A stretch of 64,000 nt of DNA, taken from Acidihalobacter prosperus. GTDB taxonomy: Bacteria; Pseudomonadota; Gammaproteobacteria; DSM-5130; Acidihalobacteraceae. Positions 6,403 to 15,280 of this stretch are shown piece by piece; the first letter of the stretch is position 1, and the number at the start of each line of letters is the position of its first letter. Position numbers and translations under genes: made by a program. The stretch covers positions 649,401 to 713,400 of the forward strand of contig NZ_JQSG02000003.1 in NCBI RefSeq assembly GCF_000754095.2, written 5' to 3'. Below the pieces are notes generated by a model. It saw only the letters and a program-made list of their open reading frames with translations. It was not told the origin of the DNA and did no database searches.

Positions 6403-8787
6403 TCACAGCCGGTGATCGTGCATAAAGGGCTCCAGCGTACGCCGCACCTCGGACATGTTGCGGAAACGTTTGTCCGGGTCGACGGCCATCATGCGGGCGA
6501 CGAAAGCACTCAACGTGCGTGAGATTTCGGGGTTGCGCTCGTGCAGTGGCGCGGCGCCACCCTGCACATGCTGATACATCACCGCTACGTTGTCCTCACC
6601 GCTGTAGGGCGAGCTGCCGGCGAGCATTTCATACAGAATCACGCCGAGGCTGTAGATGTCCGTGCGCGCGTCGATGGTCTTGCCGAGCACCTGCTCGGGC
6701 GCCATGTAGCGGGGCGTGCCGACCAGCAGGCCGGTTCGCGTCAAACGCGTATCGGTGCTGTCGACCGCAGCGGCGACACCGAAATCCACGATCTTCACCA
6801 GATTGTGTTCGTTGGTGAGGATGTTGCCGGGCTTGAGATCGCGATGCACGATGCCGATCGCATGCGCCGCGGTCATGCCCGCGGCGACTTCATGCGCGAT
6901 GTGCAACGCCCGCTCCAGGCTGAGTGGCACCTGCGCCTTGACCTCGGCGGACAGGGCCGTTGAAGGGAAGTATTCCATGCTGATCACGTACAAGCCGCCC
7001 AGCATGAAAAAATCGTAGATCCGAATGACGTTGCGGTGCTCGATGCGCTTGGCGAAATGATGTTCGCGCTGGAAGCGCCGCACCATGTTGTCGTCCACGG
7101 CCATCTGCGGATGCAGAAACTTGAGGATAACCTGCTCGCCGCGCACCAAATCCTCGGCCAGCGTCACCGTGCCGAAGGCACCGCGCCCGATACGCCGGAT
7201 ATGGCGGTATCGCTCGCCCAACAGCTCGCCTGCGCGCAGCAGCTTGAGCTTGATCGGCGGCCCCTCGATGACCGGCACCTCCGCTTCCGCGCTCCCGGCT
7301 TCCGAGGCATCCCCGGTCATCGGCGTGGCATAGGTTGCGGCGGCCGCACCCGGTGCGGCGTAGCGTTCACCTAGGCGGATCGCACAGTCGCGCGCCAGTT
7401 CGCGCACTTCGTCTTCCGGCGCGCTCTGGGCCGCTTTCTCCAGGCGCCCGCGGATTGTCGGAGCATGCGCCGCATCGGCCAGTTCCACGAGCACCAGCAT
7501 CGCTTCGCTGCGCACCGCCGGCTCCGGCCGGTTGAGCTGCGCCGATACGGCCTCGATCTGCTCCACGCCACCCAGACGCATCAGTGCCCGCAGCACTGCG
7601 ACCGCGGTCGAATCGTCACGCTCAAGCAGCGGCATCAGCGCCGGCACGGCGGCCTTGTTGCCCAGCTTGGCGAGCGCATCGACGGCTCTTTCGCGCACCC
7701 ACCAGTCCGAATCCGCCAACGCATCGATCAAATGCCGGAACGAGGCCTCGTCCTTGATCGAGTTCATGATCTCCACCGCGGCACGACGGATGAATTCATC
7801 GTCGTCACGCAGCAGGGAAACGACCGCCTGAATCACTCGGCTGCCGCCGATTCGAGCCAGGGCGTCCGCAGCACGCGCGCGCACCCACCAGTCGTCGTCA
7901 CGAATGGCCCGGAGCAGCGTCTTGATCGCCGTGGTATCCCCGATTTCGTTGAGGATCTCGACGCCGGCACGCCTGACATACTCCGACTCGTCGCGCAGGA
8001 TGTCGATCAGGTGGGTGAGTGTCTCGGGGTCCTGCATCCGGATGATGGTTTCCACCGCGCGCCCCTGTATCGACATGTCGCTGTCGCGCAGCAGGCGAAA
8101 GGCGGTTTCGATATCCAGTGCACCGGGATGGGCCGCGAGACCTTCGAGGGCGAGCTGGCGCACCGTCTTGCCCGGGTCGTCGAGCAACTGGCGCAGAGCC
8201 TCATGCGCCTGCGGATGATCGAATCGCCCCAATACACGCGCCACGCCCTGTCGAATCTGCAGATCACGGGCGTTGGCGCGGCTCGCCAGCTCGGGAATCA
8301 ACGACGGCTCCGCAATCTCCGCGAGCAGACGGAAGGCGATATTGCGTTCGCTGGGGTCCAGGTGGCTGATCTGACGCAACACGCCGGCGGCATCGAGCGC
8401 CTTGCCCTGCGCCGACAGGATATCCAGCAACGCCGCCTTGGGGACCGCCGGGTCCGCCAGAAACTCCAACAGATGATTGGGGTTATAACCCCGTCCACCA
8501 CGCAGGATCTCGACCGCTGCCTGGGCCAGGCGCGGCTCGCCGGCGGCCAGCACACGGTGGAAATGCGGTAGGCTGTCGTCGTCCAGCAGCCGCGTCAGAA
8601 TCTGGACGAGCCGGCCGCGATTGGCGCTTTCGCCGGACGCCAGCAGGCGAATCAGCCGAGGTATGGACTCGCCCGCGCACTCGCGCAACTTCTGCAGGGC
8701 CTCCACACCCTCCACCGAGCTGATCTGCTTGATAGCCAGCATCTGCGCGATGCGTCGTTCGGTGCGGAAATCTCGGAACAGACTCAT
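6403..8787 (-). CDS. HEAT-repeat / Ser-Thr protein kinase fusion
   Basis: 794 residues. Residues about 20-475 are a run of HEAT-like helical repeats (recurring DDDWWVRARAADALARIG-type units, e.g. 298-315 and 360-377). A low-complexity Ala/Gly/Glu linker (478-508) joins a complete Hanks-type kinase: glycine loop GRGAFGTV (533-540), Lys556, HRDLKPGN (648-655), DFG (668-670), APE (696-698). No membrane span is present, unlike PknB-type sensor kinases, so it is cytoplasmic with the repeats as a protein-binding scaffold. It lies 15 bp after the unknown 155-aa gene and 18 bp before the first PilT paralogue, making the ATPases plausible partners or substrates (inference). Confidence 0.88.
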   Translation of the reverse strand: MSLFRDFRTERRIAQMLAIKQISSVEGVEALQKLRECAGESIPRLIRLLASGESANRGRLVQILTRLLDDDSLPHFHRVLAAGEPRLAQAAVEILRGGRGYNPNHLLEFLADPAVPKAALLDILSAQGKALDAAGVLRQISHLDPSERNIAFRLLAEIAEPSLIPELASRANARDLQIRQGVARVLGRFDHPQAHEALRQLLDDPGKTVRQLALEGLAAHPGALDIETAFRLLRDSDMSIQGRAVETIIRMQDPETLTHLIDILRDESEYVRRAGVEILNEIGDTTAIKTLLRAIRDDDWWVRARAADALARIGGSRVIQAVVSLLRDDDEFIRRAAVEIMNSIKDEASFRHLIDALADSDWWVRERAVDALAKLGNKAAVPALMPLLERDDSTAVAVLRALMRLGGVEQIEAVSAQLNRPEPAVRSEAMLVLVELADAAHAPTIRGRLEKAAQSAPEDEVRELARDCAIRLGERYAAPGAAAATYATPMTGDASEAGSAEAEVPVIEGPPIKLKLLRAGELLGERYRHIRRIGRGAFGTVTLAEDLVRGEQVILKFLHPQMAVDDNMVRRFQREHHFAKRIEHRNVIRIYDFFMLGGLYVISMEYFPSTALSAEVKAQVPLSLERALHIAHEVAAGMTAAHAIGIVHRDLKPGNILTNEHNLVKIVDFGVAAAVDSTDTRLTRTGLLVGTPRYMAPEQVLGKTIDARTDIYSLGVILYEMLAGSSPYSGEDNVAVMYQHVQGGAAPLHERNPEISRTLSAFVARMMAVDPDKRFRNMSEVRRTLEPFMHDHRL

Positions 8788-8802
8788 AGCTCGAACGCCG
8801 GT

Positions 8803-9270
8803 TCAGTCTCGGGGGATGGCCCGAACGATATAGGCCTTGTTGATCAAGGCCACGCGTGCCTCCTCTTCCAGGAAGACACGGATGAAGCGTTCGACATTCA
8901 CATTGAGATAATCCAGCAGACGACGGCGTTCGGGCGGCAGATTCTCGCGAATGGCGCCCACGAAAACCGAACCGTCCATCAAACCGAACTCGCCGCGCAA
9001 TACCACATCGGCCGCGCGCAGGCTTTCGTCTTCGGATTCGTACTCCATGCGAACCAGCGCATTTTTGTTATAGAAACGCAACTCCCCGCCATGGCATTGA
9101 CACGCCAGGAAGGGGGCGGGTTGATTGAGCAGGTCGATCGGCAGCTCGGCAGGCAGCTCGCCAGGATGATCCGAAACGAGATAGATGCCTGCCAGCACCT
9201 GCCCTTCGGGATGAATCCACATCCGCACTTGCTTCAGCGCCTTGGGCACCACCCAGGCATGCTCGACCAT
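8803..9270 (-). CDS. Conserved-looking protein of unknown function heading the kinase/PilT operon
   Basis: 155 residues, acidic, no signal peptide or membrane span. I do not recognise the family. Notable are a CQCHGGE stretch (about 57-63), which could be metal- or redox-sensitive, and a C-terminal half rich in charged helix (PPERRRLLDYLNVNVERFI). The N-terminal part has beta-strand character (RMWIHPEGQVLAGIYLV). It is the first gene of a four-gene unit, so it may be a regulator or ligand-binding partner of the kinase; this rests on position only. Confidence 0.7.
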   Translation of the reverse strand: MVEHAWVVPKALKQVRMWIHPEGQVLAGIYLVSDHPGELPAELPIDLLNQPAPFLACQCHGGELRFYNKNALVRMEYESEDESLRAADVVLRGEFGLMDGSVFVGAIRENLPPERRRLLDYLNVNVERFIRVFLEEEARVALINKAYIVRAIPRD

Positions 9271-9474
9271 GTCCGCTCCCTACGCATTTATTGAGTTTAT
9301 CGGGGTCGCTGAACCCCTGCCCCTGGCGATTAAAGCTAACACGGCGGGCATGTTCATTACCATACAATCACTTAAGCCATTTTCCTGACAAAACGCATAT
9401 CGCGCCGCCGCGGCCTTCGACGACGCCCCGTTCGCGCGATCGGCACGAAACGCTCGCGGCCTCCGCCATGCGGG

Positions 9475-9506
9475 CAAAAAAAGAGCCCCGCACAAGGCGG
9501 GGCTCT
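9475..9506 (-). terminator. Rho-independent terminator of groESL
   Basis: A perfect 10-bp stem (9482-9491 with 9497-9506, 5-nt loop) is followed on the minus strand by a U tract from the A run at 9475-9482, about 25 bp beyond the groEL stop. Confidence 0.9.
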
Positions 9507-9531
9507 CTTGGATCGGCTTGTACGCCGGGCG

Positions 9532-11205
<1,674 letters not shown>

Positions 11206-11233
11206 TCAGATGTTGGATTCGCAGAAAGACCGA

Positions 11234-11524
11234 TCAGCCTTCGACGACCGCGACGATATCTTCCTCGCGCATAACGAGCAGCTCCTCGCCGTCGATCTTG
11301 ATCTCGGTGCCGGCATACTTGCCGAACAGCACCTTGTCGCCGACCTTGACGTCCAGCGGGCGGACGTCGCCGTTCTCGAGAATCTTGCCCTTGCCCGCAG
11401 CCAGCACTTCGCCGCGAACGGGTTTCTCGGTCGCCGAGTCGGGGATCACGATGCCACCGGGGCTGGTGCGCTCTTCTTCCATGCGCTTGATGACCACGCG
11501 ATCATGCAAGGGGCGAATGTTCAT
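11234..11524 (-). CDS. groES: Co-chaperonin GroES
   Basis: 96 residues starting [18 protein letters not shown] and containing the mobile loop ([11 protein letters not shown]) and the [17 protein letters not shown] segment. It caps the GroEL ring. It is the first gene of the operon, with GGAG about 11 nt upstream of the ATG. The leader contains the CIRCE element, indicating HrcA repression. Confidence 0.98.
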   Translation of the reverse strand: MNIRPLHDRVVIKRMEEERTSPGGIVIPDSATEKPVRGEVLAAGKGKILENGDVRPLDVKVGDKVLFGKYAGTEIKIDGEELLVMREEDIVAVVEG

Positions 11525-11578
11525 GTGCTACGACTCCTTATTTCAGATTAAAACCACGATGAAGTTTGGCGGTGGTAT

Positions 11579-11605
11579 TTAGCACTCCGCGTAGGAGAGT
11601 GCTAA
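11579..11605 (-). promoter_or_regulatory. CIRCE operator (HrcA binding site)
   Basis: TTAGCACTC (11579-11587), nine-base spacer, GAGTGCTAA (11597-11605): an exact match to the CIRCE consensus. It abuts the groES -10 box, so bound HrcA should block initiation until heat shock. hrcA itself is outside the window. Confidence 0.96.
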
Positions 11606-11632
11606 TAATAGTGGCGGACTTGGCAAAATCAA
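11605..11632 (-). promoter_or_regulatory. groESL promoter (sigma-70 type)
   Basis: On the minus strand TTGATT (11632-11627), 16-bp spacer, TATTAT (11610-11605). The -10 box touches the CIRCE inverted repeat, as expected of an HrcA-controlled promoter. Confidence 0.7.
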
Positions 11633-11652
11633 GGCCTCGTATCGCACGTCAT

Positions 11653-12105
11653 TCAACGGTCATCGTCGGACGGCAGATGGCGGTACTCCGCATCATAGAC
11701 CCGACCGCCGTGCGTACCGCGAACACGCGACGACACTTGCATCTCGACTACCGTCCGGCGCAACCAGAACGCCACGATCACCCGCCTCAGCGGCGGCAGC
11801 AGGCACAGCAGGCCAAGCACATCGGTAATCACGCCGGGCACGAGCAACAGCACGGCACCCAGCAGGATCACCACCCCCTCCAGCATCTCCTGCGCCGGCA
11901 CCTCGCCGCGAGCCATGCTCTGCTGCATGCGGCGATAGTTGCTCAGACCCTGACGGCGCAGCAGGAAGGCGCCGAGCAGCGCGGTGCCGACGACCAGCGC
12001 GACCGTCGGGAACGCGCCGATGACCGTCCCCAGCTTGATCAGGATATACAGTTCGAGCAGGGGAAAACCGATCAGAAGCAATGCGAAGAGCGGAAAAACA
12101 CGCAT
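11653..12105 (-). CDS. fxsA: FxsA family inner-membrane protein
   Basis: About 150 residues starting MRVFPLFALLLIGFPLLELY, with three or four hydrophobic segments and the family core TALLGAFLLRRQG and LLLVPGVITDVLGLLCLLP. FxsA in E. coli affects phage F exclusion; its basic role is unknown. I chose the Met at 12105 because the family begins there; an in-frame start at 12177 would add 24 polar residues. The C-terminal 30 residues are charged and cytoplasmic. It lies upstream of groES on the same strand but is separated by the groE promoter. Confidence 0.88.
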   Translation of the reverse strand: MRVFPLFALLLIGFPLLELYILIKLGTVIGAFPTVALVVGTALLGAFLLRRQGLSNYRRMQQSMARGEVPAQEMLEGVVILLGAVLLLVPGVITDVLGLLCLLPPLRRVIVAFWLRRTVVEMQVSSRVRGTHGGRVYDAEYRHLPSDDDR

Positions 12106-12295
12106 AGGCTCGGACGAATCCGGCGCCGGGGCGCCTTTGGCGGGTGGACCAAGAGCATTGGGGCGAATCACCGCCATTTCAATGCCGCATCGTTGAAATA
12201 TTCAGGCCACTCCCAACGTCTATATAGATAGGAGCGACCCGACCGGCACCAGGGCTGACTCGATAATGAAGCCGGTCACACCAGGGAGATCGATC

Positions 12296-12841
12296 ATGAA
12301 ATCGTTGCGCACGCTCGGCCAGGCATTACTTGCCGGCCTGCTGTTCGCCGCCGCCGCTCACGCCGCGGAACCCCGCGATCCGGGAAAATTCTTCTTCCAG
12401 GAAAGCTTCGGCAACTTCCAGGAGGAACTGACCACCGCCCGTCAGGCCGGCAAGCAAGGCATACTGATCTTCTTCGAGCAGGCGGATTGCCCCTTCTGCC
12501 ATCGCATGAAGACCACCGTACTCAACCGTCCGGAGATACAGGACTACTACCGCAAGCATTTCCTGATTTTTTCGATGGACATCCAGGGCAGCCTGCCAAT
12601 CACGGACTTCCAGGGGCACGAAACCACCCAGAAGGATTTTTCCTTCAAACAGTTCCAGGTCCGCGCCACACCGGTATTCGCCTTCTTTGATCTGAACGGC
12701 CGACTGATCACCCGATACACGGGCGCGACCTCCGGCGCACGCGAGTTCATGTGGCTGGGACATTACGTCGCGGAAGGCCGCTACAAGGACACCTCATTCA
12801 TCCGCTACAAGCGGGAGATGCGCGGCAAGGAGACCAGCTGA
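12296..12841 (+). CDS. Periplasmic thioredoxin-like protein with CPFC site
   Basis: 181 residues: signal peptide 1-23 (AHA), then a thioredoxin fold with active site CPFC (Cys65, Cys68) and the cis-proline region RATPVFAFFD. The pattern fits SoxW/DsbE-like periplasmic thioredoxins of sulfur oxidisers. AGGGAGA upstream supports the ATG at 12296 over one 30 nt earlier. It starts an operon with tolC-like, adaptor, cutA and dsbD genes; DsbD at the end of the same unit could keep this protein reduced (inference). Confidence 0.82.
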   Translation: MKSLRTLGQALLAGLLFAAAAHAAEPRDPGKFFFQESFGNFQEELTTARQAGKQGILIFFEQADCPFCHRMKTTVLNRPEIQDYYRKHFLIFSMDIQGSLPITDFQGHETTQKDFSFKQFQVRATPVFAFFDLNGRLITRYTGATSGAREFMWLGHYVAEGRYKDTSFIRYKREMRGKETS

Positions 12842-12847
12842 GCTCCG

Positions 12848-14179
12848 ATGCGCAGCCATCTCCCACTCCCAGCCTCGGCGGCCTCGCAAGCCGCGCTCAT
12901 ACTCGCCCTCGCCCTGCTGACCGCCCCCGTGGCCCAGGCCGATACGGCGCTGCCGACACCGCTCAGCCTGGAAAGCGCGCTGTCGCTCGCCTCCGCCGCG
13001 CATCCCGAGCGCGCGCTCGCGCGGTCCGCGCTGGCGCGCGCACAGGCCGAGACCCGCCGAGCGCATGCGGCAGACGGGGCACGGCTGGACGCGCGGCTGG
13101 ATGCGCGCTACATCAACCCACCGCCCGCCAGCCCCTACCCTGAACACAACGATTCCAGCGCCGCCCTGGTGCTGAACCAGCCGCTGTACGACTTCGGCCG
13201 CAGCCGCGCTCGGGACCGCGCGGCCGAGGCGGGGCTGGAAGCCGCACGCCACGCACAGAAAGAAACCCTTGCGCGCCAGCGACTGGAAATCATGCGCCGT
13301 TTCTTCGACGTGCTGCTCGCGGACCAGCGCTTCGCCGAGGCCAATGAAGCCATGGCCGTAGCCTACGTGGATTTCGACCGCGCCCGCGACCGCAACAAGC
13401 TTGGGCAGATATCGGATATCGAACTGCTCGCCCGCGAGGATGCCTACCAGGCCGCCCGCAGCCGACGCTACGCCGACGAAGCCGCGCAGCGCACCAGCCG
13501 CGCCCTGCTGGCAGCAGCCATGGGCAGACCGGACACGCTGCCGGAGCAGCTGATTCCTCCCCATCTTGCCGGCATCGACCGCCAGCCTCCAGACTATGAA
13601 GCGCTGCTGGCGAGAGCACTGCGGGACAACCCAGCCCTTGCGGCCCTGCGGGCACGGCTGGCACGCGCGCAATCCAGGCTTGCCGAACGCCAGGCCGAAG
13701 GCAACCCGCGGCTCGGCCTGGAACTGCGCGCAACGCGGTATGCGCGCGACTTCGGCACCCGCGACCCCTTCAGCGCCGGGCTGGTGCTGGAGGTGCCGCT
13801 ATACAGCGGAGGCCGCGTCGACGCCGACAGCGACCTGGCCCGCGCCGAGGTATCCCGCGCCAGGGCAGAGGCCTCGCGCTACGAGTATCGCCTGCGGCAG
13901 GCGATACTCGAAACCTGGCAGCGCCTGCTGACCCTGAAGGCGCGCGCCGAGGCGCTGGCGGTGCAGACGGACTACCGCGACCTGTATCTCGACCGCAGCC
14001 GGGCGCTTTACGACCTGCAACTCAAGACCGATCTGGGCGACGCCATGGTGCAGCAGAGCGCGACCCGATCGCGCCTGATGGCCAACCGGTTCGAGCGCGC
14101 GCTGGCCTGGGAAACCCTTGCCACCCTGACCGGCGATACCCACCTGGAGCCGATCGGGCAGCCGGAGCACAAGCCATGA
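12848..14179 (+). CDS. TolC-family outer-membrane efflux channel
   Basis: 443 residues: a signal peptide (about 1-31), then two repeats of the outer-membrane efflux protein fold, long Ala/Arg/Glu-rich helices with short beta segments (e.g. ALVLNQPLYDFGRSRARDRA and GLVLEVPLYSGGRVDADSDL). Such trimers form the exit duct of tripartite pumps. It starts 6 bp after the thioredoxin-like gene and overlaps the adaptor gene by 4 bp, so channel and adaptor are coupled. No pump gene follows. Confidence 0.88.
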   Translation: MRSHLPLPASAASQAALILALALLTAPVAQADTALPTPLSLESALSLASAAHPERALARSALARAQAETRRAHAADGARLDARLDARYINPPPASPYPEHNDSSAALVLNQPLYDFGRSRARDRAAEAGLEAARHAQKETLARQRLEIMRRFFDVLLADQRFAEANEAMAVAYVDFDRARDRNKLGQISDIELLAREDAYQAARSRRYADEAAQRTSRALLAAAMGRPDTLPEQLIPPHLAGIDRQPPDYEALLARALRDNPALAALRARLARAQSRLAERQAEGNPRLGLELRATRYARDFGTRDPFSAGLVLEVPLYSGGRVDADSDLARAEVSRARAEASRYEYRLRQAILETWQRLLTLKARAEALAVQTDYRDLYLDRSRALYDLQLKTDLGDAMVQQSATRSRLMANRFERALAWETLATLTGDTHLEPIGQPEHKP

Positions 14180-14970
14180 CCTCACGCAGACACTGCGCCG
14201 CCGCGCTGGCGACGGCCATCGCACTGGGCTCCCTCGGCATGCCTGCCGCCAACGGCGCGGAAGTCGCCGCCGTGCTGGATTACGCCGAACCGCTGACATT
14301 GAGCACACCGGCATCCGGCATCGTCACGCGGGTGGACGTCAACGCGGGGCAGACGGTCAAGCGGGGACAGATACTGGTGCGCCTCGACGACCGCGCCCAG
14401 CGCGCGCGCGTCGGCGGCCTCGAAGCCCAGGCGCGCAAATTCGCGCTGGCGCGCGACGAGGCCCGACGAGAATACGAACGCGCGCGCGCGCTGCACGAGA
14501 AAACCGTCATTTCGGATCATGACCTGCGTCTGGCCGAGATCGCCGCCGCAACGGCCGACGCCGATTATGCCGAAGCCCGCAGCCAACTGACCGCCGCCCG
14601 CATCGCGCTCGAACACGCCAGCGTGCGCAGCCCCATCGACGGCCGCGTGCTACGCGTGGCCGTGGCCGCCGGCGAGACCGTGCAGAATGCGCTGCGCGCA
14701 ACGCCCATGGTCATCGTGGCCGACCCGCGGCAATGGGTCGCGCGGACGCGGCTGAGTCCCGCTCAGGTCGCCGGCCTGCGCCCCGGCCAGGCGCTGGCGG
14801 TGCGGGTGGGCGACGCGCGTTACGAGGGCCGGCTCGCCGTGCCCGTACCGTCGCCGGACGCAGGCACGGGCAGCGAAGTGATGGTACGCTTCGCGCCGAA
14901 CCCGAGCGCGCCGCTGCAACCGGGCGGCGCCGCGCGCATCGACCTCCCCGGAGACGCCCGCCATGAATGA
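14176..14970 (+). CDS. Membrane-fusion (periplasmic adaptor) protein, short form
   Basis: 264 residues: a signal peptide (about 1-27), a lipoyl-like half (ASGIVTRVDVNAGQTVKRGQ), an alpha-hairpin (about 75-140), the second lipoyl half (VRSPIDGRVLRVAVAAGETV) and a beta-barrel. It is shorter than usual RND adaptors (about 350-400 residues) because the membrane-proximal domain is reduced. It overlaps tolC by 4 bp and cutA by 8 bp. With no transporter beside it, the pump must be encoded elsewhere or the pair works with an unlinked ABC or RND protein. Confidence 0.85.
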   Translation: MTSRRHCAAALATAIALGSLGMPAANGAEVAAVLDYAEPLTLSTPASGIVTRVDVNAGQTVKRGQILVRLDDRAQRARVGGLEAQARKFALARDEARREYERARALHEKTVISDHDLRLAEIAAATADADYAEARSQLTAARIALEHASVRSPIDGRVLRVAVAAGETVQNALRATPMVIVADPRQWVARTRLSPAQVAGLRPGQALAVRVGDARYEGRLAVPVPSPDAGTGSEVMVRFAPNPSAPLQPGGAARIDLPGDARHE

Positions 14971-15280
14971 CCCCCTGCTGGTGCTGACCACCTACCCCGA
15001 TCAGGAGGGTGCCGAACGCCTCGCCGCCGAATTGGTCCGCGCGCGGCTCGCGGCCTGCGTCAATGTGCTGCCGGCCGTGCGCTCGTTCTATCTGTGGGAA
15101 GGCCGGGAAAACAGCGGCACCGAACATCAGCTGTTCATCAAGACCCGGGATGCGCTGTATCCGCAGGTGGAATCCGCCATCCTCGACGCCCATCCCTACG
15201 AATTGCCCGAAATCATCGCCACCACCATCAGCCGCGGCCTGCCCGGCTACCTCAACTGGATCGAATCAAGCACATCATGA
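14963..15280 (+). CDS. cutA: CutA, divalent-cation tolerance protein
   Basis: 105 residues with the family signature ARLAACVNVLPAVRSFYLWE and the TRDALYPQVE and LPEIIATTISRGLPGYLNWI segments. CutA is a small trimeric protein linked to copper tolerance and to disulfide protein metabolism. It overlaps both the adaptor gene (8 bp) and dsbD (4 bp). A cutA-dsbD pair is a common gammaproteobacterial arrangement. Confidence 0.95.
   Translation: MNDPLLVLTTYPDQEGAERLAAELVRARLAACVNVLPAVRSFYLWEGRENSGTEHQLFIKTRDALYPQVESAILDAHPYELPEIIATTISRGLPGYLNWIESSTS

Noticed and set aside
9271..9474. Promoter for the kinase/PilT operon
   Set aside because: TTGTCA is present on the minus strand but no -10 hexamer lies at 16-18 bp, so no promoter is listed.
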